Part shown: positions 14,874-24,500 of the stretch, piece after piece
How positions within the stretch are numbered: the first letter of the stretch is position 1
Layout: each line of letters begins with the position of its first letter
DNA from: Candidatus Coproplasma excrementipullorum
GTDB lineage: Bacteria > Bacillota > Clostridia > Christensenellales > Borkfalkiaceae
Length of the DNA stretch: 35,767 nt
Assembly (NCBI GenBank): GCA_018714165.1
Contig: DVNU01000018.1
Location: 1-35,767 of the forward strand
Direction: 5' to 3'
Program-made: the position numbers and the translations under genes
Notes under the pieces: model-generated
Database searches by the model: none
Told to the model about the DNA's origin: nothing
What the model saw: the letters and a program-made list of their open reading frames with translations, nothing else

Positions 14874-15713
14874 TTACTTTCTATTTTTTAATTGCTCGTC
14901 GATTCTATTGAAAAACGCTTCATAATAGTTATGGTCGAAGGTCTCAATCTTGCCGCTGTCGGCGGCCTCGGTAAGTGAGCGGTCGATGGGCACCTTTACG
15001 ACATTGGTTATGCCGTGCTCAAGCGCTATGGCGTCTACCTGGCTCTCGCCGAATACGGAGATCTTTCTTCCACAGTCGGGACAGGTGATGTAGCTCATAT
15101 TTTCAACTATGCCCAGAATGGGGATATTCATCATACCCGCCATGTTGACTGCCTTTTTGACTATCATACCCACGAGATCCTGGGGCGTTGTGACGATAAC
15201 TATACCGTCAAGGGGGACACTCTGGAAGATAGTCAAAGGCACGTCGCCCGTTCCGGGGGGCATATCGATGAACATATAGTCTACATCAGTCCAGACGACG
15301 TCCGTCCAGAACTGCAGAACAGTGCCTGAAATCAAAGAGCCGCGCCAGACGACGGGGTCGTCCTCGTGGTTCAAAAGCACGTTCATGGACATTACCTGCA
15401 TGCCGCCGTCGGACCGCACAGGAAGAATTCCCGCCTCGCTGCCCATTGCCCTCTCGTGAATGCCCAACATTTTAGGTATGGAAGGGCCGGTTATGTCGGC
15501 ATCCATTATTGCCGTGTTGTAGCCCGCCTTCTGCGAGGCGCAGGCCAAAAGGGCGCTGGTCATGGACTTGCCCACTCCTCCCTTGCCCGAAACGACGGCA
15601 ATGACTTTGCGTATTTTGCTCAGCTTGTGCGGCTCCTTAATAAGGCTTTCGCTCTTGCGCGATGAGCAGGCCTCGCCACAGGATGAGCAGTCGTGATTGC
15701 AATTTTCTGCCAT
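14874..15713 (-). CDS. mrp: Mrp/NBP35-family iron-sulfur carrier ATPase
   Basis: A P-loop ATPase that binds and delivers Fe-S clusters to apo-proteins in the cytoplasm, 279 aa. The deviant Walker A GKGGVGKS is at residues 43-50, the switch region DADITGPSIPKMLG follows, and DMPPGTGD is the Walker B-like block. The cluster-binding CPDC pair is near residue 211. The N-terminus has a short cysteine cluster (CNHDCSSCGEAC) found in many clostridial relatives and possibly a second metal site. AAGGAG lies seven bases before the ATG. It has its own promoter, divergent from the SRP RNA, and ends at a shared terminator. Confidence 0.93.
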   Translation of the reverse strand: MAENCNHDCSSCGEACSSRKSESLIKEPHKLSKIRKVIAVVSGKGGVGKSMTSALLACASQKAGYNTAIMDADITGPSIPKMLGIHERAMGSEAGILPVRSDGGMQVMSMNVLLNHEDDPVVWRGSLISGTVLQFWTDVVWTDVDYMFIDMPPGTGDVPLTIFQSVPLDGIVIVTTPQDLVGMIVKKAVNMAGMMNIPILGIVENMSYITCPDCGRKISVFGESQVDAIALEHGITNVVKVPIDRSLTEAADSGKIETFDHNYYEAFFNRIDEQLKNRK

Positions 15714-15742
15714 ACAGTACTCCTTATTTTTAAAACATCTAC

Positions 15743-15771
15743 ATTTTATGGCATAAAAGGGTAAAAGTCAA
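15743..15771 (-). promoter_or_regulatory. mrp promoter
   Basis: On the minus strand TTGACT (15771-15766), a 17-base spacer, then TAAAAT (15748-15743). It predicts a leader of about 22 bases containing the AAGGAG site. Confidence 0.65.
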
Positions 15772-15798
15772 GTTATTTGCAAATGCGGTTAAATTTAG

Positions 15799-15827
15799 TT
15801 GCAAAACGACACGGCGTTTGGTATAAT
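15799..15827 (+). promoter_or_regulatory. SRP RNA promoter
   Basis: TTGCAA (15799-15804), 17 bases, then TATAAT (15822-15827). The +1 position would be at about 15834, exactly where the RNA's terminal helix begins. Confidence 0.8.
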
Positions 15828-15833
15828 GTTATG

Positions 15834-16100
15834 GCTGCGCTAGGTGGGGAGATAGCGGTGCCCTGAACCTGCAATCCGCTACAGCAGGACTGAATGCCCT
15901 TCCCGACCGCCAAGGTGGAAGGCCGCGCCGTATAAGGGGTGTTGATTACAAGGTCTTATGCAACCGTCAACTGCGAACCGTGTCAGGATAGGGATATAGC
16001 AGCACTAAACAGTCCCGACGGTGTGCCATAAGGTTGCTTTGTAGGAGCTACCTGTACGGTTTACGCTTCGGCCTTTGCGGGCAAAAAGGGATGCGCAGTA
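15834..16100 (+). ncRNA. ffs: Bacterial large signal recognition particle RNA (with Alu domain)
   Basis: SRP RNA binds Ffh and targets ribosomes making membrane proteins. The 5' part GCTAGGTGGGGAGATAGCGG and GCAATCCGCTACAGCAGGACTGAAT match the Alu domain of the Bacillus-type RNA of about 270 bases. The Ffh-binding domain IV reads GTGTCAGG-ATA-GGGA-TAT-AGCAGCAC, matching TCAGG...AGCAGC with a GGGA tetraloop. CTGCGC (15835-15840) pairs with GCGCAG (16093-16098), closing helix 1 and fixing the ends. A matching promoter and terminator flank it. Both domains leave little doubt; the exact ends are inferred. Confidence 0.93.
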
Positions 16101-16111
16101 AAATGCAAATT

Positions 16112-16152
16112 ACGGTGTGTGAGCAATCACACACCGTTTAATTTGTATTTTT
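16112..16152 (+). terminator. SRP RNA terminator
   Basis: ACGGTGTGTGA (16112-16122) pairs with TCACACACCGT (16127-16137) around a GCAA tetraloop, followed by TTAATTTGTATTTTTTT. Confidence 0.85.
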
Positions 16153-16196
16153 TTGTGTAAATTAAAAATTTTGCCAGCGGACAAAAGGGAAAACAG

Positions 16197-16228
16197 CAGT
16201 GGGCGCGGCCGAACGGCCGCGCCCACTG
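16197..16228 (-). terminator. Terminator of the ABC exporter operon
   Basis: CAGTGGGCGCGGCCG (16197-16211) pairs with CGGCCGCGCCCACTG (16214-16228), a 15-bp stem with AA between the arms. On the minus strand CTGTTTTCCCTTTTG follows. It lies 15 bases past the permease stop. Confidence 0.7.
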
Positions 16229-16243
16229 ATTTTATATACTGAT

Positions 16244-17389
16244 TTACCTGTTGAACATTACCTTTTCGGAATTGAACATAACACCGAGCAATACAGAGAG
16301 AATTGCCGCGCACACCAGGTTGACGGCCATAGTTATTACAAAGGGAATTGCGGCAAATGTGCCCGCCATGAGCGACGATATACAGAGCGCGCTGTTTAAT
16401 ACGGGAATGAAGAAAAATCCAAGCGACGGCGACGAGATGAACATGGAGCACAGCGAACACACCATAGCCACTATCATCACGGGCGCATTGAGGCTGTTGG
16501 CCTCCTTCACCGTCTTTGCACAGGCCGAAAGAATGGCCAACAGGCTGACAAAGACAAGCACTGTTGAGATGATTACAAGGAAGAGCCCGAAGTAGTCGAG
16601 CACGCCGTATGCAGCCAGCGAGAAGTCTACGCCGTAGCTGCTCATAAGATTTGGCAGAGAGAAGATGACGCCGATAAAGCTGGAGATACCGCTGAGCACC
16701 GCTATTACGGAGAGCGAAAGTATTTTGCCCACTGCAAGGTGACTGCGTTTTACGGGCGTTACAAGCAGAGTGGCGAACGTACCCCTCTCCTTCTCTCCCG
16801 CTATGGACTCTAAAACGACGCCGGTACAGCCCGAAAGCATTAAAACTATGAGTAGCATCGGCACGATCATTGACAGTATGTACGCCGACATTGAGGTACT
16901 GTCGGCCAGGTCATACTGCTCGCCGGCGATGGCGTTTATGTTGAAAACGTTTGAAATCTGCTGTTCGTAGCCGTCGAGTATAGCGACAAGCGTTGAAAAT
17001 GCCGTTGCCGAGACGGTATCTGCCGAATAATAATAGATGCTGACATTGGGGGCGTGTACGCTGGTTGTAAGCTCGTCAAAATTTTCGGGGAAGATGACGA
17101 GAAGGTCGACTTCGCCGTCGGCAATCTGCTGTTTTGCCTCCTCGTCGGAAACCTCCTGTTCGCGCACATCAAAGAGAATACTCAGCTGTCCCGAAAGACT
17201 GTCCGGCATATTTTGGACATATATTATCGGCGTGGTCTCCTCTTCCGCCACCGCCTGCATTATAGCGCCCATTGCCGAATAGACGGCATAGATTAAAAGG
17301 CCGGGCATGAGAATGGTAGTGAAGAGCATGCGCTTATCGCAGAAGAAACGCAGAAATTCCTTTTTGATTATGGCAAGTATACTCTTCAT
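16244..17389 (-). CDS. ABC-2 type transporter permease (NatB-like)
   Basis: The membrane subunit of a two-gene ABC exporter, 381 aa. Topology is that of the ABC2_membrane_3 type: one N-terminal helix (MLFTTILMPGLLIYAV, about residues 21-36), a long extracytoplasmic domain to about 170, then five or so helices (for example MIVPMLLIVLMLSG, SVIAVLSGISSFIGVIF, FLVIISTVLVFVSLL). NatB-like proteins export sodium or, in other systems, drugs or peptides; the substrate here cannot be told. Its ATG overlaps the ATPase stop as ATGA. The conserved GEKERGT segment after the fourth helix is the usual coupling region. Confidence 0.88.
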   Translation of the reverse strand: MKSILAIIKKEFLRFFCDKRMLFTTILMPGLLIYAVYSAMGAIMQAVAEEETTPIIYVQNMPDSLSGQLSILFDVREQEVSDEEAKQQIADGEVDLLVIFPENFDELTTSVHAPNVSIYYYSADTVSATAFSTLVAILDGYEQQISNVFNINAIAGEQYDLADSTSMSAYILSMIVPMLLIVLMLSGCTGVVLESIAGEKERGTFATLLVTPVKRSHLAVGKILSLSVIAVLSGISSFIGVIFSLPNLMSSYGVDFSLAAYGVLDYFGLFLVIISTVLVFVSLLAILSACAKTVKEANSLNAPVMIVAMVCSLCSMFISSPSLGFFFIPVLNSALCISSLMAGTFAAIPFVITMAVNLVCAAILSVLLGVMFNSEKVMFNR

Positions 17390-18165
17390 TCTATGCCCCC
17401 CGCGGCCTCGGAATAGAGGTCGAAAAATTTATCTTCAAGATTTTTTTGGGCGGTCAGCGCGGAAAGAGTATCGAGCGCGACGAGCTTGCCGTCGATTATA
17501 ACCCCCACCCTGTCGCACAACTTTTCGGCAAGTGAGAAGATGTGCGTCGACAAAATTATGCTCCTGCCCTCCGAACGGAGCTCGGAGAGATAATCTGTGA
17601 CCGTCTTGGCCGTGAGCACGTCGAGGCCGTTTGTGGGCTCATCGAAGATGATGAAATGGGGGTCGTGCACTATGGATATAACTATTGAAACCTTCTGCTT
17701 CATGCCCGTTGAGAGGTTTGCAAGCTTAACTTCCGCAAACTTATCTATGCCGAAGCGCGCAAACAGAGCGATCTTGCGCTGTTCGCGGACATCGTGCGGA
17801 ATGTTGTGAAGTTCCGAGAAAAAGTCGAACAGATAATTGGGCGTGAAGAAGTCGTCAAGCTTGAGTTCGCTGGTTAGAAAACCTATCTTGCCGCGCACGC
17901 CGTAGGGGTTATTTACTACACTTATGCCGTCGATAAACGCGTCGCCGCCGTCAGGCTTTATGAGTGTGGCAAGCATACGCAGGGTTGTGGTTTTGCCTGC
18001 GCCGTTGGGGCCGAGCAAGCCAAATATTTCGCCCTTGTACGCGGTAAACGAAAGGTCGTCCACCGCCGTCCTGACCTTGAGTCCGCCTTCTAATTTCTGT
18101 TGTCTGAGGGGGATTTTGAAGCTCTTTTTTAGGTGCTCCACCCTCAGTATTTCATTCTCTTCCAT
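17386..18165 (-). CDS. ABC transporter ATP-binding protein (NatA-like)
   Basis: The ATPase of the exporter, 259 aa. Walker A GPNGAGKTT is at residues 52-60, the signature LSTGMKQKVSI (GG reduced to TG, as is common in the Nat/CcmA group) is near 159, Walker B FIIFDEP follows, and the switch histidine is in STHIF. It powers the adjacent NatB-like permease. GGGAG six bases upstream supports the start at 18165. It is first in the operon and has a promoter at 18206-18235. Confidence 0.92.
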   Translation of the reverse strand: MEENEILRVEHLKKSFKIPLRQQKLEGGLKVRTAVDDLSFTAYKGEIFGLLGPNGAGKTTTLRMLATLIKPDGGDAFIDGISVVNNPYGVRGKIGFLTSELKLDDFFTPNYLFDFFSELHNIPHDVREQRKIALFARFGIDKFAEVKLANLSTGMKQKVSIVISIVHDPHFIIFDEPTNGLDVLTAKTVTDYLSELRSEGRSIILSTHIFSLAEKLCDRVGVIIDGKLVALDTLSALTAQKNLEDKFFDLYSEAAGGIE

Positions 18166-18205
18166 AGATGCTCCCTTTTAATTTTTGCGCAACAAATACA
18201 TTTAT

Positions 18206-18235
18206 ATTGTACTATAAGTTTGCAGCATTTGTAAA
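18206..18235 (-). promoter_or_regulatory. Promoter of the ABC exporter operon
   Basis: On the minus strand TTTACA (18235-18230), 18 bases, then TACAAT (18211-18206). It predicts a leader of about 34 bases. Confidence 0.55.
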
Positions 18236-18293
18236 GAATATAATTATAATTTCCGTAACATAATCCCAAACGCAATTTTTGACCATATGACTA

Positions 18294-18325
18294 GGGCGGC
18301 GCGCTTTATAAAAAGCGCGCCGCCC
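18294..18325. terminator. GC-rich hairpin after uppP
   Basis: GGGCGGCGCGCTTT (18294-18307) pairs with AAAGCGCGCCGCCC (18312-18325). It lies 26 bases past the uppP stop. On the minus strand it is followed by TAGTCATATGG, so the U-run is absent; termination or 3'-end protection is inferred only from position. Confidence 0.5.
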
Positions 18326-18351
18326 GTTTAATTTAGAATGAAATTTTAAAA

Positions 18352-19182
18352 TCAGATTACGCCCGTACAATAGAGCACTATGCAGGCTATTGCAAGCAGT
18401 ACAAGATATAAGCTGAACCACTTGTAATTTGCCTTTTTGATTGCGCCAATCATCACCTTGATGGCAAACAGACCGGAAATTGCGGCGACAATGAAGCCAA
18501 GAGCAATGCACCAGCCCGCATTGGGGCCCATTGCCGTAAACGATGCAGAGAGCTCGCCGTCCATAGCGCCCTTTAAAAGAGAGACGGCAAAACTGCCCAA
18601 AATGACGGGAATACTCATTAAGAATGAGAATTTGGAGAGATCTTCAGACCTGCCGCCCGCCAGAACGCCCGCGCAGATTGTTGAACCGCTACGCGAAAGA
18701 CCGGGGAAGATTGCGGCGACTGCCTGGGCCAGACCCATGGGGACGGTCGTGCGCCAGCAGAGCGGAAGCTCCTTTTCCTTTGCCCTGCGCTTTGCGTAAA
18801 TTTCGGTTACGAGCAACAGTATTGCAGTAAGAGTGAAGAACACCGCAAGCAATATTCCTATATACGGGCTGTCGTTTATTGCATTTTCCGCATCAAATGC
18901 CGACAACGATAAACCGACAACCCCGGCAGGTATGGTTGCCACTATGAGGTATAACAGCGTTTTGAAGGGTTTTTTGAACAAATCTATAATGTCGCGCCAG
19001 AACACCGCACAGACGGCGACGAGCGTGCCGACGTGAAGCAATATATCGAACAGCAGATCCATTCCGCCGAGATCGATACCCATCAGGCTCTGCACAAATG
19101 TGAGATGTCCGCTCGATGAAACAGGAAGAAACTCCGTAAGGCCCTGAACGAGCCCCAGCACTATCGCTTGCCAGATTTCCAT
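18352..19182 (-). CDS. uppP: Undecaprenyl-diphosphatase
   Basis: UppP (BacA) dephosphorylates undecaprenyl pyrophosphate at the membrane to recycle the lipid carrier of cell-wall synthesis; overproduction gives bacitracin resistance. The 276-aa product has the family length and many hydrophobic helices. Both catalytic blocks are present: EFLPVSSSGHL (residues 17-27) and PGLSRSGSTI (about 159-168). AGGAG lies close before the ATG. It starts 20 bases after the lipoprotein stop and is probably read from the same promoter. Confidence 0.95.
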   Translation of the reverse strand: MEIWQAIVLGLVQGLTEFLPVSSSGHLTFVQSLMGIDLGGMDLLFDILLHVGTLVAVCAVFWRDIIDLFKKPFKTLLYLIVATIPAGVVGLSLSAFDAENAINDSPYIGILLAVFFTLTAILLLVTEIYAKRRAKEKELPLCWRTTVPMGLAQAVAAIFPGLSRSGSTICAGVLAGGRSEDLSKFSFLMSIPVILGSFAVSLLKGAMDGELSASFTAMGPNAGWCIALGFIVAAISGLFAIKVMIGAIKKANYKWFSLYLVLLAIACIVLYCTGVI

Positions 19183-19202
19183 TATTCTCTCCTGTGGTTA
19201 TA

Positions 19203-21422
19203 TCAGCTCTGCGAATCGAGCGCCATAAGGTCGGCGTAGGCATCCTCATAGAGCGTTACGGTCGTATCTCCGCCGTAGAGCTCGTTGAGAATTGAACGCT
19301 GATTATCTGTTATGTCTGCAAGGAGGGTGTCCTTAATCCAGTTATAATAGAGGTTCTGGAATGTTCCCTCGGTGGTGACATCTTCCTCCGTCCAAGTTAC
19401 GTCGCCATAGACGGGGCCTTCGCTTGTGGAATATACAGCGGTTACATAGATGATGTGCCAGCCATAGTCGGCCGCGCAGACATAGAACGTGCCTGCCCCT
19501 TCCTCTACAGCCGCCTGTGCGGCGTATTCAAATTCAGGGACATAATCTGTATCATAAGCAGAAATGGTGTAGCCGATATATTGCGAGAGCACGGATGTAT
19601 CGGTGGTGTATGCATACTGAAGTTCGTTTACGGCGCTCATAGCCTTATATGCATTGGTGTCCTTTACTAACATCGATGCGAGAGACGTTTCGCCAAGCTC
19701 TACATTACCGATGGCATAGATAAAGCGCGAATAGTCAATCTCCCTGTCGTCCTCTTCAAGGTCGGCCGTCTCTGCCGTGTAATAGTCGCTTGCGGCAGTT
19801 GTGAAGTAGCTGTTGATGCCATCCCTTACCGTGCCGTCGTTGAGATCATATGAAGCGTATGTGGTTGCACCAGTGGGATCGAGCACATAATTGACGTAGT
19901 TCACGAACTCTTCGAGCATATCATTGATATCGAGCCGTTCGGGTGAAAGCGCATAGGAGCCGTCGGTATTTTCATACACTTTACCGTTGTATGAATAGAG
20001 GCCGACGTACTTGTCGAGCTCTTCATACCTGGAATGCTCGGTATCGGTGAGGTTATCTTCGAAGAAGAGATAATCTCTGTCCGCATCCTTGCCGTAATAG
20101 TTAATATTGGTTGAGGATGCATCGAAGGAATAATCGGTTTCACCATTGAACCAAGCGGAGCGCTGGTCGGTGGTGGTGATGTCGTCAAGAATGTCCTTCC
20201 TTGCGAAGTAATATTCGGCAGAGGTGTCGGACGTGTTGATGTTTACGTTCTGTGCCGCGCTGAAGGGCAACAGAATGTTATAAACATAACCGAACGTGCC
20301 GCCCTCGGTGCCCTCTGTACCAGGGTTCCACAGTATGAATGATGTATCAGACAGCGAGCTCATCGAACTTTCGAAGGCAGAAGTTGTAGAATTGGAGATC
20401 TGCTGATTTGCAAGATCGCTTTCGTATCTGTTCTTGAGGAATGTGTATTCGCCATTTTCTACCGTGTCTATGCTGGCCTCCTGTTCAGCCTGGTAACGCT
20501 CGTAATACTCGTTGATTACCTGCTGCTGGAGCTGGGCGAGATACTCCTCCTGAATGTAGGAGATGTTCATAAGGTCGCGCACATCGCCATCCTCTTCAGT
20601 GAGAAGAAAATTGTCCCTCAGATTGGTGATGAACGAGGCGTATGCCTTACGACGGGTCTGAATGGTAGACCCCTCGAGCTTATCCTCGGCGTAGATGCCG
20701 AGGGCTTCGTCGCTTGCATAATCGTAACCGTCGCTTTCGCTGGAGTAACCGGTGTAGACGCCGTAATCGAGTTTGCCGTCTTCAGTAAGGGGAAGGAAGT
20801 CCTCCACCTCCGTGCCCGCGCCCGTGGGAGTCGTGCGGGTGTCAGATGAGGAAGAACTCTCCTCGTCGCCATTTATAATACTCTCCTCAATGGAATCGAG
20901 AGAGGAGTTTATGCTGGAATAGAGCGCATACTGCGCAAGCATTACGCGATCACTGCCGGCATCGTCACTGACTTCGCCCTCGAGGAGAAGTTCGTATCTT
21001 TCCACTTCGCCCTCTGTATCCAGATATTGCTGATAGAAGCCAGCATTCTCTCCGCACTTGTCCCTTATGAGGCTGAGAGTGGCATACTGCGTTACAACTG
21101 CAGTGCTTGTCAGCGCATCAACAAGCATTTCAAAAATTTCGGCATAGCTGTAACTGTTTACGAGAGAGCTGCCCGCATTGTAGAACGCCGCCACGAGATC
21201 TCTTTTTACAATCTCTCTGGACGAGGAAATGGCGCCTGCATATTCCGATAGGGCGACGCCGTTTTTGACGTCGTCGGCAAGAGCATCGCTCTGCGAAATA
21301 TCAACAGTGGCGATGACCTGCTTCATATCCTCTTCATTTATGGTGTCGCATCCCGCCGCAAAGGCGACGGACATAGTGAGTGTTGCCGCAAGGGCCGCGC
21401 AGATAAGTTTTTTAGCTTTCAT
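19203..21422 (-). CDS. Large PrsA/SurA-like lipoprotein with a split parvulin domain
   Basis: A secreted lipoprotein of 739 aa. The signal peptide (MKAKKLICAALAATLTMSVA) ends at the lipobox AAGC with C25 as the lipidated residue. Parvulin-like ends are visible: YVYNILLPFS near residue 380 resembles the first strand (ARHILV), and EFEYAAQAAVEEG near 625-640 plus YGWHIIYVT near 654 resemble the end of a rotamase domain. About 200 more residues than usual lie between. The protein is very rich in D, E, Y, S and T. The gene position after mfd is that of PrsA-like foldases in Clostridia, which supports a role in folding exported proteins, but the isomerase may be inactive. GGAG nine bases upstream of the ATG sets the start. 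Confidence 0.62.
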   Translation of the reverse strand: MKAKKLICAALAATLTMSVAFAAGCDTINEEDMKQVIATVDISQSDALADDVKNGVALSEYAGAISSSREIVKRDLVAAFYNAGSSLVNSYSYAEIFEMLVDALTSTAVVTQYATLSLIRDKCGENAGFYQQYLDTEGEVERYELLLEGEVSDDAGSDRVMLAQYALYSSINSSLDSIEESIINGDEESSSSSDTRTTPTGAGTEVEDFLPLTEDGKLDYGVYTGYSSESDGYDYASDEALGIYAEDKLEGSTIQTRRKAYASFITNLRDNFLLTEEDGDVRDLMNISYIQEEYLAQLQQQVINEYYERYQAEQEASIDTVENGEYTFLKNRYESDLANQQISNSTTSAFESSMSSLSDTSFILWNPGTEGTEGGTFGYVYNILLPFSAAQNVNINTSDTSAEYYFARKDILDDITTTDQRSAWFNGETDYSFDASSTNINYYGKDADRDYLFFEDNLTDTEHSRYEELDKYVGLYSYNGKVYENTDGSYALSPERLDINDMLEEFVNYVNYVLDPTGATTYASYDLNDGTVRDGINSYFTTAASDYYTAETADLEEDDREIDYSRFIYAIGNVELGETSLASMLVKDTNAYKAMSAVNELQYAYTTDTSVLSQYIGYTISAYDTDYVPEFEYAAQAAVEEGAGTFYVCAADYGWHIIYVTAVYSTSEGPVYGDVTWTEEDVTTEGTFQNLYYNWIKDTLLADITDNQRSILNELYGGDTTVTLYEDAYADLMALDSQS

Positions 21423-21483
21423 TAAAAATTTCTCCGCAGGCGAACGCCTTACAGGCAGTCCGCCATTTTTACAATACTCATAT

Positions 21484-21512
21484 ATTATACGATATTTAAA
21501 ATATTATAGCAA
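21484..21512 (-). promoter_or_regulatory. Promoter of the PrsA-like lipoprotein / uppP operon
   Basis: On the minus strand TTGCTA (21512-21507), 17 bases, then TATAAT (21489-21484). A second TATAAT (21508-21503) overlaps without a good -35 box. The leader would be about 55 bases. Confidence 0.5.
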
Positions 21513-21519
21513 ACAAATT

Positions 21520-24500
21520 TTATGGATTTTGCGTGAAACTTGCCGCGAATTTTAAAAAATTTGTCATGCCGAGCATAGTTTTGACGGGCGTGGCCGACGG
21601 TTTGAACACAATGGACGGCACTCTTGCCATAGACAGCGTGACTTTGCCCGAATATCTTTGGAGTGCGGCCGAAAGTTTTCCGTCGCTGAGCGAATTTACG
21701 CCCGCAAGTTCGAGCGTGCCCCCCCTGGAATTTACGCTTATCTTTTTTACGCCGAAGGGCGAGGCGTAAGCCTTTAAGACGGCGATTATCAGCAGGTTGA
21801 ACACGCAGTCCGGCATCTCGCCGTAGTTCTCCTCTATTGAGTGAAGCACGCGCTTGTAATCGCCCACCGTGCGGATCTCGGCAATCTGCTTGTAAGCGTC
21901 CAGTCTGCCGGCGCTGCTCTCGATATAGCTTTCGGGAATATAGGCCGTGGCCTTCACGTCAAGTTCGGCAGAGAACACGTTTTCACCCGTGAGCTCCTCT
22001 TTTAAGAGTTTGGAGTACAGCTCGTAGCCTACCTTGTCCATGTGTCCGTGCTGCTCGGCGCCGAGCACGTTGCCCGCGCCGCGTATCTCCAGGTCGCGCA
22101 TGGCTATTTTAAAGCCCGAACCGAGTTCGGTAAACTGCATTATGGCCTTGAGCCTTTCGGTGGCTTCGCTGGTCATTACTTTGTCGGGACGGAAGGTGAA
22201 GTATGCCGAGGCCAGGCGGGCGCCCCTGCCCACCCTGCCGCGCAACTGATAGAGCTGGGAGATACCGAGGCGGTCGGAATCGATGACTATTATGGTGTTC
22301 GCGTTGGGCAGGTCGATGCCGTTTTCGATTATGGTCGTGGTGACGAGCACATTCTTTTCGCCGCGGTAGAAGGCGAACACGTTGCCCTCAAGCGTGTTTT
22401 TGTCCATTCGTCCGTGAGCGTATGTGATATTTGCTTCGGGCACAAGCTCACAGAGCTTTCCTGCGAAGGACGAGATTGTCTCCACCCTGTTGTACAGCAC
22501 AAACACCTGTCCACCGCGCGAAATTTCACGCAGAATGGCGTCGCGGATGAGCGCGGGAGTCTCCTCCACCACGTAGGTCTGCACGGGCAGTCTCTTCTGG
22601 GGCGGGGTATTTATGGTGCTTATGTCCCTTATGCCCGCCAGAGACATGTGCAGGGTACGGGGAATGGGCGTGGCCGTCATCGTAAGGCAGTCTATGTCGT
22701 TTTTGATGTGCTTAATCTTTTCCTTGTGCTCAACGCCGAAGCGCTGTTCCTCGTCGAGGACGAGCAGGCCGAGATCGTAGAACTTGACATCGTCGGATAA
22801 AAGACGGTGGGTGCCGATTATGACGTCGATATCACCATCGGCGAGCTTTTTTAAGACCTTCTGCTGTTCGGCGGGAGTTTTGAAACGGTTGAGCTTTTCA
22901 ACGCGCACGCCGAAGTCATTGAAGCGCTTTAAGGCCGTCTGGTAATGCTGTTCCGAAAGTATGGTGCTGGGGCACATGAATGCCGCCTGCTTGCCGCCGA
23001 GCACGCACAGATATATTGCGCGCAGGGCAACTTCGGTCTTGCCGTAGCCGACGTCGCCGCACAGCAGTCTGTCCATAACCTTGGGGGAGCACATATCCCT
23101 TTTTATCTCTTCAATGCTGGCGAGCTGGTCGGGCGTCTCCTCATACTCGAAGGCCTCCTCGAACTCCTCCATCATTGCGGCGTGTTCGGGGAAGGCGTAG
23201 CCCTTTTTTGCCGCGCGTTCGGCATACAGCTCCTTTAAATCGAAGGCCAGCTTCTTTATGGACTGGCGCACCCTCTCCTTTACCCTGTCGAATTCGGCGC
23301 CGCCTATCTTCGAGAGTGCGGGATTGCTCTCGCCCGTGTATTTGGAGAGGATATCCATCTGCTCGACGGGGACATACAGCACATCGCCGCCGCGGTATTC
23401 TATGGCGATGTACTCCTTTATACCGTCCGTCGTTTCAATCTTTTTGGTACCGGTGATCTTGCCTATGCCGTGCTTTTCATGGACGGCGTAGTCGCCGATT
23501 TCAGGCGAGGTGAACATATCGCCCCTGCGGCGGCGCAGGCGGCGCTGGACAGACTTTGTGTAGATATCGCCGCTGCCGACGACGGCCAGCTTGGCCTCGT
23601 GCAGGACAAAGCCCTTGTACAGCTCCTCCGAGCTGAGGCATACGCCGCGCATGGCATCCAGCCTGTCGGGCAGAGGGTCTGCGGCGATCATCTGGCTGTC
23701 GAGCGCGTCGGTGAGCTTTTCAAGCCGCTGAACGTTGCCCGTGAATATAAGAACGCGGTATCCGCCCGCACGCCAGTTTTTGACGTCCTCTATGAGCGTG
23801 GGTACAGAATTGAGATAGGACGGCGTGGGCGTAGAGCGCAGGTTGTAGGTCTTAAGCGGTCTGAAAAACTGCGTTGACGAGGTGAATGTCTGCAACGCGA
23901 GGTTGCGGAAGGAATTTATGCGGGCGATGAACGCGTCCCCGGTCATCATCTGGTCGAGGGAGAAGGCAAAGACCTCTCCCCCCGCCTTTAAATTTTTGTA
24001 TCTTTCGCGGTGCTCCTTTCCGACGGCGGTGAGCCTGTCGGAGATGGTCTTACACTCGTCGAGTATGACGAGTGCATCAGCAGGCAAAAGATCGAACACC
24101 GTGCGCGAGGACGATAAGAGCGGCATGAGGAAGGCCGCTCCGGCAAACGGTGCGCCGCTTGAAAGCTTTGTTTCTATCTCATCCGCAAGGGCGCGCGAGC
24201 GTTCGTGTGCGTGTACGTCGGGGCAGTCTTTAAGTCCCGCAGAGAGCGCAGAATGGATTTTAGGCAGGTCGGTCTCTTCTACGGCGCAGTCGGTTGCGGC
24301 AATGATTGTGACCGTCTGAACATCCTCAAGCCGCTCGCCGCTGACTGAATCATAGGGGCGTATTCTCTCGACAGAGTCGCCGAAAAAGTCTATGCGGACG
24401 GGATTTTCGCTCCCCACGGGCCAGATATCCAGAATGTCGCCGCGCAGGGCAAAGCAACCTGCCGTTTCGACGGCATACTCGCGGGTATAACCCATACCGA

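Noticed and set aside
22042-22800. A 252-aa plus-strand ORF inside mfd
   Set aside because: It lies opposite the Mfd helicase motifs and shows no recognisable protein features.
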